Assembly (NCBI RefSeq): GCF_022179285.1
Contig: NZ_BPQO01000013.1
Span: forward strand, 62,001 to 126,000
Length of the DNA: 64,000 bases
Direction of reading: 5' to 3'
Origin: Methylobacterium hispanicum
GTDB taxonomy: Bacteria; Pseudomonadota; Alphaproteobacteria; Rhizobiales; Beijerinckiaceae
Part shown: positions 40,528 through 49,305 of the stretch, in pieces
Layout: each line of letters opens with the position of its first letter
Numbering within the stretch: the stretch's first letter is position 1
Translations under genes and position numbers: made by a program
Notes under the pieces: generated by a model
What the model was told of the DNA's origin: nothing
What the model saw: only the letters and a program-made list of their open reading frames with translations
Databases searched by the model: none

Positions 40528-41034
40528 TCAGTCGCGGGATGCGTTGACGAGCAGGCCGAGGCCGAAGCCGACGGCGCCCGCGATCAGCAGGGAGGCCAGC
40601 GGGTACTCGGCGACCTGATGGCTCACCTCGCGGGTGCCCCGGCGCAGGTAGTGGCCGCCGCGCTCGTAGGCGTCCTCGGCCTCGTCGTAGGCTTCGTCGG
40701 CCACCCGGCGCACGGCCCGCTCGGCGCGGACGTAGTGGTCCTCCGCGGCGCCCTGGGCACGGCGGGCGCGATCCGCGACGTCGTCCGAGCCGGCGAGGTT
40801 GCCGACCGCGTCGCGGACCTTGCCGCCGAGGTCGCGGACGGTGTCGGCGACGTGCTCGGCCGCGTCGTGCACGGCGTCCTTGGCCTGTCCGTAGAGGTTC
40901 TCGGCCCGGCCGCCCGCCTCGCGCAGGCGGCCCTCGACCGAATCCTGCCTCGAGCCGGTCAGGTCGCCGGCCGCGCCCTGCACCTTGCCGCCGAGTTCCT
41001 TGGCGGCACCCGTGATGCGATTCGTGTCGATCAT
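40528..41034 (-). CDS. CsbD/DUF883-like stress protein, long form
   Basis: A 168-residue paralogue of the 26566 protein. The N-terminal 65 residues are nearly the same (DTNRITGAAKELGGKVQGAA; SRQDSVEGRLREAGGRAENL), and the C-terminal anchor SLLIAGAVGFGLGLLVN matches. About 60 extra residues of charged helix (VADTVRDLGGKVRDAVGNLA and on) are inserted between. GGAGAAC lies just before ATG 41034. It belongs to the minus-strand half of the inverted duplication. A 15-bp repeat (CAGTCGCGGGATG twice) covers its stop codon. Confidence 0.88.
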   Translation of the reverse strand: MIDTNRITGAAKELGGKVQGAAGDLTGSRQDSVEGRLREAGGRAENLYGQAKDAVHDAAEHVADTVRDLGGKVRDAVGNLAGSDDVADRARRAQGAAEDHYVRAERAVRRVADEAYDEAEDAYERGGHYLRRGTREVSHQVAEYPLASLLIAGAVGFGLGLLVNASRD

Positions 41035-41103
41035 GTCGTTCTCCTGTGTTCCTGTCGCGTGAGGACGCGTTTGCTGGACGGGAAGGCGCCCGACGGTGCC
41101 GCA

Positions 41104-41262
41104 TCAGCGGCCGCGCACCGCGCCCGCTCCGCGCGGCGGAGCCTCCCGCTTCTGACGCCGGCCCTCGGCCTCGACCCGGGCATCCCCGATGAGCTTGCCG
41201 ATGGCCTCCTTCACCGAGCCCTTGAGCTGCTCGGCGGACGCTGAAGTCTTGTCGTCGGTCAT
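41104..41262 (-). CDS. short CsbD family protein
   Basis: A 52-residue frame from ATG 41262: TDDKTSASAEQLKGSVKEAI, then GKLIGDARVEAEGRRQKREA, the CsbD signature (a K-G-x-x-KEAIGK-x-x-GD pattern), and a basic Gly/Ala tail. It opens the leftward CsbD cluster, 69 bp before the 40528-41034 gene. No EcfG promoter was found directly upstream; the eroded PAS-LuxR copy and its EcfG promoter lie beyond. Confidence 0.82.
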   Translation of the reverse strand: MTDDKTSASAEQLKGSVKEAIGKLIGDARVEAEGRRQKREAPPRGAGAVRGR

Positions 41263-41297
41263 GGGCACCTCGTCGTGCGTGAGAAGACCCTGGACCT

Positions 41298-41522
41298 TCA
41301 GGCAGATGTGGGCCTGTTCAGTGCGTTCAATGATGCATTCGTACCAGTAGAATAGGATTCATTCATCGGACGTGCGGCTCGACATCCGCTCTTACCACCG
41401 GGCCCGGCGCCCTCTTGGAAGCCGGGCGCGTCGATGGAGGCGGCACCCTGCGTGGCGAGGGCGGCCGCGTCGGCGCAGGCGATGGACTGTCGGGGCTGAT
41501 GCCGATCGATGTCCGCCGTCAC
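41298..41522 (-). pseudogene. eroded inverted copy of the PAS-LuxR regulator start
   Basis: From GTG 41522 the frame reads TADIDRHQPRQSIACADAAA, then LATQGAASIDAPG, closely following the first 50 residues of the PAS-LuxR protein (TADVDRHELRQ, then IAYANAAALAMHGAASIDE). An internal block of about 17 codons is deleted and the remaining about 430 codons are gone; after about 41415 the sequence is unrelated and stops at 41298. It still has the EcfG promoter upstream. Confidence 0.8.
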
Positions 41523-41658
41523 GGTTCGCAGCGCTCCCTCGTCCGCTCCGCTGCCCGGTCGGCAGCGGTGCACAAACGGATTGCGCCCAAGCCGGTTCCA
41601 CCCGATCTCACGCATTCACTGGTATAGGTGCATTATTGACGCAAACGTTATCGACCAG
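41415..41658 (-). repeat. segmental duplicate, minus-strand copy
   Basis: This is the reverse-complement counterpart of 24721-25010. The outermost 27 bases (41632-41658) are identical to the other copy, and the promoter boxes and first codons are conserved. It is the outer edge of the inverted duplication on this side. Confidence 0.85.
41575..41599 (-). promoter_or_regulatory. EcfG-type promoter, duplicated copy
   Basis: On the minus strand GGAAC (41599-41595) and CGTT (41578-41575) are 16 bases apart, as in the copy at 24780-24804. It would now transcribe the eroded PAS-LuxR remnant and possibly the CsbD cluster downstream, giving that cluster a general-stress promoter. Confidence 0.7.
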
Positions 41659-42356
41659 GGACCGGCCCGGCGCAGACGTTGCGCGCGCCTGCAGGATCTT
41701 CGTGCGCGATCCCGGCCACGAGCGCGGAGGCAGATCTGGATACGATTGGCATGCCATCGACCAAGGCACGAAGGCGGCGCGCGCAACCTTGGAAACGGGC
41801 CGCCCGCCCCAGGACCGACCGCGTAAATACTATCTCGAAGTTGTATTTTGTAGCCAGTCTTCGCGGTACGCGCGTGCGATCGACGCATCAGCGGAAGCCC
41901 TGCTGGCGTAGCGGCGCCCTCTGTCGGCGGGCCTCGGCGGGGCTTCGACCCTGAAGATCCCGCGCCTGCGGCGGCACGAACGGCGGAGCGGGGCCGGCGA
42001 GGCCCGCGCCCGGAAAAAGGCCGGATACCGGTACGCCCGTCTCATCACACCGGAGCGGCCCGGCTCCACATAGGCCTCGTCGGCCGCGCGGGATGTCCGC
42101 GGCCCGCACGTTTCCGAGGTTGTGCCGGGCCTTTCGCCCGATCAGGGCTCGGCACGGCCGCGAGGCCGGGCGCATGTGTCACTCCGGGCACGCGTCCGGC
42201 CCGTTGCCCTCTCGTCGCCGGTCCGCCGCGGCGCGACGCGGCCCTGATCGCCAAGGCCGGCCGGAGGCGCGGAGCAGGTCCCACGGATAGGTCGTGGCGA
42301 ACCCGTCGCCCGGTCGGGCGGCGGGTCCATCACGCGAAGCGTCCCGCCGGCGGCGG
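41659..42356. other. gap without a recognised gene
   Basis: Nearly 700 bases between the duplicated EcfG promoter and the katG stop. The part at 41820-41870 is mildly AT-rich (CGTAAATACTATCTCGAAGTT); the remainder is high-GC with only short competing frames. I see no RNA, repeat or domain here. Confidence 0.4.
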
Positions 42357-44678
42357 TCAGGCCGCCATGGCGCCGTAGCGCCGGTGGCCCTTCACGTCGA
42401 AGCGGTCGAGCATCATCACCTTGTCCCACACCTTGACGAAGTCCGCCACGAAGCGGCCGTGGCCGTCGCTTCCCGCGTAGGCGTCGGCGATCGAGCGGAG
42501 CTGGGCGTTCGCCCCGAAGACGAGATCGCTGCGCGTCGCCTCGAACCGCGTCGCCCCGCTCGCGCGGTCCTTCAGCACGAACGCCATCCCGTCGGCGTCG
42601 GCCTTCTCCCAGACGAGGTCCGTGTCGGTCAGGTTGCGGAAGAAGTCGTTCGTCAGCACCCCGACCCGGTCCGTGAAGACGCCCCGGTTCGACCCGTCGT
42701 GGTTGACGTTGAGCGCGCGCAGACCTCCGGTCAGGACGGCCCATTCCGGCGCGGTCAGCGTCATCAGGTTGGCCTTGTCGAGGAACAGCTCCTCCGGGGA
42801 GACCTGGCGCGTGATCTGCGCGAACTCGTCGTCCACGTAGTTGCGGAAGCCGTCCACGACGGGCTTGAGCCACCGGAACATCTCGATGTCCGTCAGCTCC
42901 TGCGTGGTGTCGACGCGGCCGGGGGTGAACGGTACCGCGACGTCGATGCCGGCATCCCGGGCGGCGGTCTCGACCGCGCTGCAGCCGCCGAGCACGATGA
43001 GGTCGGCCAGCGAGATCCGCTTCCCGTCGTCCCGCCCGTCGTTGAACGCCGTCATGACGCCGCGCAACGCCTCGACGACCGGCACGGCGCGGCGGTTGAC
43101 CGCCCAGTCCTTCTGCGGCGCGAGGGCGAGGCGGCCGCCGTTGGCGCCGCCGCGCTTGTCGCTGTCGCGGTAGGTCGCCGCCGCCGAGAACGCCGTGAAG
43201 GCGAGGTCCGAGACCGTGAGCCCCGTGGCGGCGATCGCCCGCTTCAGCGCCGCGACCTCCGCCTCGCCGACGAGTTCGTAGTCGCGCTCGGGCAGCGGAT
43301 CCTGCCACAGCAGGCCGTCCTCGATCACCGCCTCCGGGCCGAGGTAGCGGTGCTTAGGCCCCATGTCGCGGTGGGTGAGCTTGTACCAGGCCTTCGAGAA
43401 GGCCTGCGTGAAGGCGTCGAAGTCGGCGAGGAACTTCTCGCAGACCCTGCGGTAATCCGGATCGACCTTGAGGGCGATGTCGGAGGTCATCATCATCAGG
43501 TCGTGCATCTGCCCGGGCACGTGCGCGTCGGGCGTCTTGGGGGCGCCCGCGTCCTTCGGCTTCCACTGCAGCGCCCCCGCGGGGCTCCGCGTCTGTTCCC
43601 AGTCGAACCGGAAGAGGTTTTCCAGATAGGCGTTGTCCCACCGGGTCGGATCCGGCGTCCAGCTGCCCTCGATGCCGTTCGTCATCGTGTCCCGCCCGGC
43701 GCCGGTCCCCCTCGGGTTGTGCCAGCCGAGGCCCATCGCCTCCATCGGCGCCATCTCGGGCGGCGGCCCGATCTCCTTGGCCGGGACCATGCCGTGGCTC
43801 TTGCCGAAGGCGTGGCCGCCCGCGATCAGCGCGACCGTCTCCTCGTCGTTCATCGCCATGCGGGTGAAGGTGATCCGGATGTCGCGCGCCGAGGCCAGCG
43901 GGTCGCCGCTGGCGTAGGGGCCCTCCGGGTTGACGTAGATCAGCGCCTGGTGGGAGGCGGCGAGCGGGTTCTCGAGGTCGTAGTCGGCGTCGCCGTTCCG
44001 GCCCCGCCAGCGCTTGTCGCGGTTGACCATGTCGTCGAAGCTCGAGACCTCGCCCATGTCCACGACCTCGGGGCCCCAGTAGGTGGCGTTGTCCGCCTCC
44101 CAGGCGTCGAGCCGGCCGCCGGCGAAGCCGTAGGTCGGCAGGCCCATGATCTCCAGGGCGCAGTTTCCGGTCAGGACCATGAGGTCGGCCCAGGACAGGG
44201 CGTTGCCGTACTTGTGCTTGATCGGCTGCAGGAGCCGGCGCGACTTGTCGGTGTTGCCGTTGTCCCACCAGCTCGAGATCGGCGCGAAGCGCTGCATGCC
44301 GGTGCCGGCGCCCCCGCGGCCGTCCGCGATGCGGTAGGTGCCCGCCGCGTGCCAGGCCATGCGGATCATCTGCGGGCCGTAATTGTCGTAGTCGGACGGC
44401 CACCACGCGACGGACGAGGTCAGGAACTGCTTGATGTCGCGTTTCAGCGCCGCGAAGTCGATCGTCGCGAACGCGGCCGCGTAGTCGAAGTCCGGTCCGA
44501 GCGGGTCGGCCGCCAGGCCGTTCTGGTGAAGGAGCTCGACCCTCAGGCGGTGCGGGTACCAGTTCTCCAGGGCCGGGCGGTCGCCGAGCGCACCGCCGAT
44601 CCGGTCGCCGCCGAACGGACACCGTCCCTCCATCCTGAAGGTCGCGGTATCGGTCTTGTCTGCCGCCATCTCGCTCAT
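42357..44678 (-). CDS. katG: catalase-peroxidase
   Basis: A 773-residue haem bifunctional catalase-peroxidase that removes hydrogen peroxide. The N-terminal domain has the distal site [19 protein letters not shown] near residues 102-120, [10 protein letters not shown] near 247 (the Tyr of the Trp-Tyr-Met adduct) and the proximal haem ligand in [12 protein letters not shown] near 290. The C-terminal half is the usual duplicated, haem-less domain ([19 protein letters not shown]). The length is somewhat above the common 720-740. GAGGGA lies just before ATG 44678. It faces the same way as the CsbD cluster but is about 700 bases upstream of it. Confidence 0.97.
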   Translation of the reverse strand: MSEMAADKTDTATFRMEGRCPFGGDRIGGALGDRPALENWYPHRLRVELLHQNGLAADPLGPDFDYAAAFATIDFAALKRDIKQFLTSSVAWWPSDYDNYGPQMIRMAWHAAGTYRIADGRGGAGTGMQRFAPISSWWDNGNTDKSRRLLQPIKHKYGNALSWADLMVLTGNCALEIMGLPTYGFAGGRLDAWEADNATYWGPEVVDMGEVSSFDDMVNRDKRWRGRNGDADYDLENPLAASHQALIYVNPEGPYASGDPLASARDIRITFTRMAMNDEETVALIAGGHAFGKSHGMVPAKEIGPPPEMAPMEAMGLGWHNPRGTGAGRDTMTNGIEGSWTPDPTRWDNAYLENLFRFDWEQTRSPAGALQWKPKDAGAPKTPDAHVPGQMHDLMMMTSDIALKVDPDYRRVCEKFLADFDAFTQAFSKAWYKLTHRDMGPKHRYLGPEAVIEDGLLWQDPLPERDYELVGEAEVAALKRAIAATGLTVSDLAFTAFSAAATYRDSDKRGGANGGRLALAPQKDWAVNRRAVPVVEALRGVMTAFNDGRDDGKRISLADLIVLGGCSAVETAARDAGIDVAVPFTPGRVDTTQELTDIEMFRWLKPVVDGFRNYVDDEFAQITRQVSPEELFLDKANLMTLTAPEWAVLTGGLRALNVNHDGSNRGVFTDRVGVLTNDFFRNLTDTDLVWEKADADGMAFVLKDRASGATRFEATRSDLVFGANAQLRSIADAYAGSDGHGRFVADFVKVWDKVMMLDRFDVKGHRRYGAMAA

Positions 44679-45115
44679 GGCTTCCCTCGTTCGATGTGAG
44701 TCGCGCCCCGCACGGTGCGCGACCTGCGATGCTTACCCTAGGAGCCCCGACCTATCGGCCCCGGCGCCGATGCGAAATCTGTCCGTCGGCGCCGAAATCA
44801 AGGACCGATCCGCGCGCGTGCGGGCGTGGCGGATGCACGCATCCCGGCAGGCGGCATACGGGGCGGCCCCGCACCCGGCGCGGGCGGAGATCCGGCCCCC
44901 ACACGGCTTCGCGGCGGGATCGACCCGCGACGGAACCGTGAGGCCTGTCCTGGGCGGCACGGACCAGGGGCGCGACCGGGCGCGGGTGGGCGATGCGGTG
45001 CCCGGCTCGCCCCTCGGGCGGTGGCGGCCCGGGGCGGGGATACCATCTGTCAGTCAATTTCGGGCATCGATGGCGATCTCCATCGACCATCCCACACGGA
45101 AGAGCCGACGCCACG
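44679..45115. other. divergent promoter region of katG and RNase HI, no gene seen
   Basis: A 437-base gap. Only shadow frames are present. No clear OxyR- or EcfG-type site was identified on either strand. Confidence 0.4.
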
Positions 45116-45772
45116 ATGCGAACGATCGTTTATGCCGACGGCGGTTGCGACCCGAACCCCGGGCCGGGTGGTTGGGGGGTCGTCATCGCGGCCCCGGACG
45201 GCACGGTCGAGCTGTTCGGCGGAGAGCCCGGCACAACGACCAACAACCGCATGGAGTTGACGGCGGCGATCAGGGGCCTCGAGCACTTCCCGGCCGGAGC
45301 CGCGATCGAGATGCGGTGCGACAGCCAGTACGTCGTCAAGTCGGTGACCGAGTGGATGCGCGGCTGGAAGGCGAGGGGCTGGCGCACGACGACGGGCGAG
45401 GTGAAGAACGTCGATCTGATGAAGCGCCTCGACGTGCTGAACGCGGCGCGCGACGTGAAATGGACCTGGGTCCGGGGTCATGCCGGCGACCCGCTCAATG
45501 AGCGCGCCGACGCGCTCGTCCACCGGGGCCGTCGCGAAGCGAAGCTCGGCAAGCTCGAGTCGCGGAACAGCTCCGCCCCTGCCCCTGCCGCCGCACCGGC
45601 TCCGCCGGCCCAGGGTGCCGTCCTGCGCGTCGATCTCGCGCTCGGCCTCCAGGTCACCCGGGCCGCGAAGGCGGCGGGCGTCACGCCGGACGCCCTGGTC
45701 GACGACGCGATCCGCCTCTACCTCGAACTCGGGGCCGACGCGGTCGCACGCCTGCGATCGGGCCGCGCCTAG
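45116..45772 (+). CDS. rnhA: ribonuclease HI with C-terminal extension
   Basis: A 218-residue protein. Residues 1-142 are RNase HI, which cuts the RNA strand of RNA-DNA hybrids: YADGGCDPNPGPGGWG holds the first Asp, NNRMELTAAIRGLEHF the Glu, MRCDSQYVVKSVTEW the second Asp, and VRGHAGDPLNERADALV the His and last Asp. After an alanine/proline linker (SAPAPAAAPAPPAQ) there is an extra helical module of about 45 residues (RVDLALGLQVTRAAKAAGVT and DDAIRLYLELGADAVARLR). A housekeeping rnhA may exist elsewhere. ATG 45116 begins at the conserved TIVYADGG strand. Confidence 0.9.
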   Translation: MRTIVYADGGCDPNPGPGGWGVVIAAPDGTVELFGGEPGTTTNNRMELTAAIRGLEHFPAGAAIEMRCDSQYVVKSVTEWMRGWKARGWRTTTGEVKNVDLMKRLDVLNAARDVKWTWVRGHAGDPLNERADALVHRGRREAKLGKLESRNSSAPAPAAAPAPPAQGAVLRVDLALGLQVTRAAKAAGVTPDALVDDAIRLYLELGADAVARLRSGRA

Positions 45773-45855
45773 CGGACGAGGCCCGAAGGATGGCCGCGCG
45801 TCGCGGGCGCGTCGGTCTGGGTCGTGAAGCTCGATCGGACCCCCGCGCCGGCCGG

Positions 45856-46479
45856 CTACGCGGGGCCGGACGTCCCGGCGCCGGGCCGTCGGCGCGCGAG
45901 CCTGTGGGCGGCCGCCTCCGCGGCAACGCCGATCAGAGCACCCGTCAGCACGTCCGCGGGGAAGTGCGCCCCGCGCACGACCTGAGCCGAGACGACGCCG
46001 GCCGCGGCGAGATAGGCGGGCCCCCTCAGGTCCGGATAGGCGCGAGCGGCGGCACGGGCGACGGCCGCGCTCAGGGCGGAATGCCCCGAGGGAAAGGACT
46101 GCCACGGTCCCACGCCCGTCCCCCGCAACCCGCGCGCGTAGACTCCCTCGTCCATGAGGACGTTCGGGCGGGTCCGGTGCACCGCCCGCTTCAGGCTCGT
46201 CTTCACGATGCCGGCCAGGATGCCGGCCTGCAGCATGTGCCGGCCCGCCTCGGCGAGCCGGCGATCGCGCGCCACCATGCCCCAGGCCAGGGTGCCGGCG
46301 GAGAGAGCCAGCAGGGATTGCCAGCTTCCGACCTCGCTCGCTCGTGCGAGCGCGCGCACGGCGGGATGATCCTTCGCGCGCGCAAGCTTGAGTCCGGCCG
46401 CGACGTCGGCTGCCTCGACGCGATTGGCCGGCCCGGCAGCCGTGGCGTAGGGTGATCGGATGGGAGGTCGCGCAAGCAT
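45856..46479 (-). CDS. PAP2-family membrane phosphatase-like protein
   Basis: A 207-residue PAP2 protein with several hydrophobic helices. The three motifs are visible: KRAVHRTRP (K-x6-RP), QSFPSGHSALSAA (PSGH), and SAQVVRGAHFPADVLTGAL. In the third motif the catalytic Arg six residues before the His is Gln. Members dephosphorylate lipid phosphates such as phosphatidate or undecaprenyl pyrophosphate. The Gln change may weaken activity. ATG 46479 is preferred because a longer frame runs antisense through the next gene. Confidence 0.8.
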   Translation of the reverse strand: MLARPPIRSPYATAAGPANRVEAADVAAGLKLARAKDHPAVRALARASEVGSWQSLLALSAGTLAWGMVARDRRLAEAGRHMLQAGILAGIVKTSLKRAVHRTRPNVLMDEGVYARGLRGTGVGPWQSFPSGHSALSAAVARAAARAYPDLRGPAYLAAAGVVSAQVVRGAHFPADVLTGALIGVAAEAAAHRLARRRPGAGTSGPA

Positions 46480-46634
46480 GGCCCTAAACGCGCGCCGTCG
46501 GCAATCGTTCGTCCCCGCCCACGCATGAGCGCGGCCGGCGCTGATGCGGCCGCTCGTGCCGGCCGCCGAGGACCGCGCTCGCATCGCGCGAGGCGCGCCC
46601 GGGACTTCCCAGCCCGGCCGGTCGGGACGGTCCC

Positions 46635-47132
46635 TCACCACCCCATCGTGCCGGGCTCGCCCTTGAATGGCCCGACGATCCGCCCTGTGACCCAGCCGCC
46701 GTAGAAGCCGCCCGGCTGCGGGATGACGGGCTCCTCGCCGACGAAGCAGGCATCCATCGGGCCGGCGTAGAAGGCGACGTGGTCGGCGAGCGCCGCGAAG
46801 CGCTCGGTCGGCTTCGGATAGGCCCACGCGACCCGCTCGGCACGCCGCTGCGGCCCGACGACATCGAAGTAGGCCGCCCGCCCCTTCCATTCACAGACGC
46901 TGCCGCCGCCCGCTGATGCGAGCGCACCGGGGAGGATGTCGCCCGGCGGCAGGTAGTAGGTCGGCGGGTGGCTCGTCTCGAGCACGCGCCAGCCCCGCAC
47001 CGTATCGGCGATGGTCACGCCCTCGAAGATCACCCGGAGGCGTTCGGGCACCGGTTCGAGGCGCGGCGGGCGCGGATAGTCCCACACGCTTTCCTGGCCG
47101 GGGCCGACCGGCAAGGGGATGGGTCGCCGCAT
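46635..47132 (-). CDS. DUF427 domain protein
   Basis: A 165-residue protein of the DUF427 family. It has RLRVIFEGVTIADTVRGWRV, HPPTYYLPPGDI, CEWKGRAAYFDVVG and the AWAYPKPTERFAAL/HVAFYAG block, which are diagnostic. These small beta-fold proteins have no firmly known function. It is leftward, followed by the PAP2 gene after 155 bp. Confidence 0.88.
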   Translation of the reverse strand: MRRPIPLPVGPGQESVWDYPRPPRLEPVPERLRVIFEGVTIADTVRGWRVLETSHPPTYYLPPGDILPGALASAGGGSVCEWKGRAAYFDVVGPQRRAERVAWAYPKPTERFAALADHVAFYAGPMDACFVGEEPVIPQPGGFYGGWVTGRIVGPFKGEPGTMGW

Positions 47133-47261
47133 TCGTCCCCCCTACGGTTCAGCTCGAAACCGCTCGCCAACCGCTCGCCAACCGGTCGGGCGCGCGATCT
47201 GCCGGAACGAAGATGCGATGCACGGCTTGGTTCCCGCCGATTATCGCCACGGTGCACCACC

Positions 47262-47450
47262 ATGCTGGACGGATCCGACACCCCGAGGCCCGACGAGACG
47301 CCCGAGCCGGCCGGCGATCCGCCGGCGCCGCCCCGGGCACCCGAAAGCGATCCGCCGCCCGGGCCGGCGACACCGCCCGCGAAGGGTGGCCGCTCGGATG
47401 CGCTGACGAAGGCCGGCGACGCGGGCGACAAGCTCGGCGACTTCGCCTGA
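47262..47450 (+). CDS. small proline-rich protein, uncertain
   Basis: A 62-residue frame from ATG 47262, very rich in Pro, Asp and Gly, ending in SDALTKAGDAGDKLGDFA. It is probably disordered if made. It resembles in style the 22972-23157 protein. There is no strong ribosome binding site. Tandem AACCGCTCGCC units (47158-47190) lie upstream. Confidence 0.4.
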   Translation: MLDGSDTPRPDETPEPAGDPPAPPRAPESDPPPGPATPPAKGGRSDALTKAGDAGDKLGDFA

Positions 47451-47614
47451 TGGCGAGGCCGCCCCCCGCTTCGCAGGGTCGCTTGTCCGGAGTGGACGGC
47501 CAGCGGGGCGACCCGTCGCGGCTGCGGCGACGCGCCCGCCCGGGTGCGGGAGGGCGCCGTGTCGGCCCACCATGACCGACGACCACGCCGTCGGGGCGTC
47601 ACGCCCGGGCGATG

Positions 47615-47752
47615 TCAGGCCGGTGCCGCTCGCCCCCGCCACAGGCTGCGCAGGGCGCGGAAGGGGAGGAGCGCCAGCTTCAGCACGGCTCGCAGGAGGA
47701 GCACGGCGATGACGGTGAGGACCGCGGCCAGGGCATTGATCAACGCGCGCAC
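47615..47752 (-). CDS. small single-helix membrane protein, uncertain
   Basis: A 45-residue frame from GTG 47752: LINALAAVLTVIAVLLLRAV is one membrane helix, followed by an amphipathic basic segment (LKLALLPFRALRSLWRGR). There is no clear ribosome binding site, and the frame is open further upstream. It may be a small membrane protein; the family is unknown. Confidence 0.4.
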   Translation of the reverse strand: MRALINALAAVLTVIAVLLLRAVLKLALLPFRALRSLWRGRAAPA

Positions 47753-47885
47753 TCTCTGATGAGCCAAGGGCCAACCCGGCTTCGATGGCTTGCCCACCGG
47801 ACGATGAGGCGCCCGGAACACGGCGACACTGTGAAGGCGCCCCGGCGATTGCGCCGCGGCGGCATCCGGCCGCATCGCGGCAGGA

Positions 47886-48116
47886 TCAGTCGAGGTCGGG
47901 CTCGACCGTGATGGCGGCGAAGTACGCGGCGAGGCGCTTTCCCGCCTCGAAGTCCGCGCAGTCGATGTTCACCTGCGCGGGCCAGACCCGGTCGTCCCGT
48001 CGGAGCTGGTGCAGGATGCGCTCGGCCGTGTCGGCGGCCTCGGACTCGGTGTCGCCGGCCACGCGGCACTCGTACCGCTTGCCGGAGATGACGATGGTGA
48101 AGGGGGCTGATCGCAT
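47886..48116 (-). CDS. small soluble protein of unknown function
   Basis: A 76-residue protein: APFTIVISGKRYECRVAGDT followed by a helix (SEAADTAERILHQLRRDD) and a strand-helix end (VNIDCADFEAGKRLAAYFA). The alternating strand-helix-strand pattern and lack of bias suggest a real folded protein. It is not recognised. Confidence 0.55.
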   Translation of the reverse strand: MRSAPFTIVISGKRYECRVAGDTESEAADTAERILHQLRRDDRVWPAQVNIDCADFEAGKRLAAYFAAITVEPDLD

Positions 48117-48232
48117 GGCCGGAAGATGGTCGGCCGGGCCCGCTTTCGCGCTGTGACAGAAGGCCCGGTCCCGGACTCCGGCCGACGCGGGACGGCGGCG
48201 CCTCGGCGGCGGGGAGGCATGTCGTTCGCGCG

Positions 48233-48712
48233 CTAGAACCGGGCCGGCGTTCGAAGCTCGCAGGGATCCACCCGGGCGGATTGCAGGCTCCTTATTATCC
48301 TGGCCGGGGATCCTCCGACCAACGTATCGTCCGGAACGTCCTTCGTGACGACGGACCCGCCGGCGACGATGGCGTTTCGACCGATCGTGACGCCGGGAAG
48401 GATCAGGGCTCTCGAACCGATCCAGACACCGTCATGGATGACGATCGGCTTCTGGATACGAACGCGGTAAGGGCCGCTTCGCTCTTCGATCGCGTGCGTA
48501 TTCGTCTCCAGGCTTACCTCGGACGCGATCTGACAGAATTTCCCTATGGATATCTCGCTCTTGTACGTGGATACCCTGAAATCTCGCCCGATATAGGTGC
48601 CCTGTCCGATGGCGATCGACGAGAGGGCGTCATACGACAATGTGTAATCGACTTTTATAGGACCCACTATCATCGCATCTCGTTCGATCCTCACTCCGGA
48701 GCACTTGTACAA
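48233..48712 (-). CDS. hexapeptide-repeat (left-handed beta-helix) acyltransferase
   Basis: A 159-residue O-acetyltransferase-like protein made of hexapeptide coils: ISIGKFCQIASEVSLE, then HDGVWIGSRALILPGVTIGR and NAIVAGGSVVTKDVPDD. It ends with VGGSPARIIRSL, the standard close of CatB/NodL/WbbJ-type enzymes. NTHAIEER holds the likely catalytic His. It probably acetylates a sugar. Its codons are clearly less GC-rich than neighbours, it is flanked upstream by palindromic repeats, and it lies beside the glycosyltransferase island, so acquisition by transfer is likely. The N-terminus is short for the family. Confidence 0.85.
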   Translation of the reverse strand: MYKCSGVRIERDAMIVGPIKVDYTLSYDALSSIAIGQGTYIGRDFRVSTYKSEISIGKFCQIASEVSLETNTHAIEERSGPYRVRIQKPIVIHDGVWIGSRALILPGVTIGRNAIVAGGSVVTKDVPDDTLVGGSPARIIRSLQSARVDPCELRTPARF

Positions 48713-48929
48713 AAATGCCTTGAGGCCGGAGACGAACGCGCTCCGGGACGCAAGGGAGAAGTGCGATGGGCGGCTCCGTCTCTGGCGAGGGTGATTCTAT
48801 CCGTCAGGCAATCGAAGCCGGCAGGCTGGCACGCCCCGACCACCGATCAGGCGCCGACGGACCGTCGCCCCGTTCGTCTGCTCTTTGGAAAGCTACGAAA
48901 CGACCCTCGATTGGCAATTTTTCTTTCGG

Positions 48930-48974
48930 GCTAGAGCCGTTCCCGATCGCGTTGCAATCGGGAACGGCTCTAGC
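48930..48974. repeat. perfect 18-bp inverted repeat
   Basis: GCTAGAGCCGTTCCCGAT (48930-48947) and its exact complement (48957-48974) flank a 9-base loop. The form is that of a REP-like palindrome or a stem-loop; there is no T-tract, so a simple terminator is less likely. Confidence 0.85.
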
Positions 48975-48987
48975 CTCTCGTATGAAC

Positions 48988-49034
48988 GCGCTCTCTTGTG
49001 CCGAACCGGCGTCCACTTCGTCGGAGAGCGCTCT
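48988..49034. repeat. palindromic dispersed repeat, copy 2 (also at 35291-35335)
   Basis: CGCTCTCT and AGAGAGCG-like ends enclose an ACCGGCGTCCACTTCG core that matches the copy at the end of the NAD-kinase-like gene. It is 13 bp after the 48930 palindrome, so two repeat types are side by side. Confidence 0.65.
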
Positions 49035-49305
49035 CGGGGGTCCCTGCAAAGTCATGTGACACGGCCCGATCGCCTGCATGACAGTTCAGGTCGCGCCGAT
49101 GCTCGACCATGGCGCACGCCGTCTCCGTCGACCCGGTGCTAACGGGCCTCGCCGGGGAGGGCTGTCGGGAGCCAGCCCGCTTCCCTCGACCGCAATGGCC
49201 GACCCACCGTTCCGGCCGCGGTCGAGCCGGTCCGCCAGCCCGGTCGGACCGGCGCTTGGCGCCGCACCGTCGGAGGCCGGGCGCGATGCGGACGGGCCGC
49301 GCCGT

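Larger units (their letters stand above)
48713..49305. other. repeat-bearing gap without a gene
   Basis: A gap of nearly 600 bases upstream of the acyltransferase and downstream of the leftward glycosyltransferase gene. It contains two palindromic repeats (48930-48974 and 48988-49034) and an AT-rich patch near 48915. No coding frame with support was found. Confidence 0.55.

Noticed and set aside
47203..47234. Minus-strand AACG/GTTCC pair as an EcfG promoter
   Set aside because: Spacing is about 20 and no leftward gene starts there.
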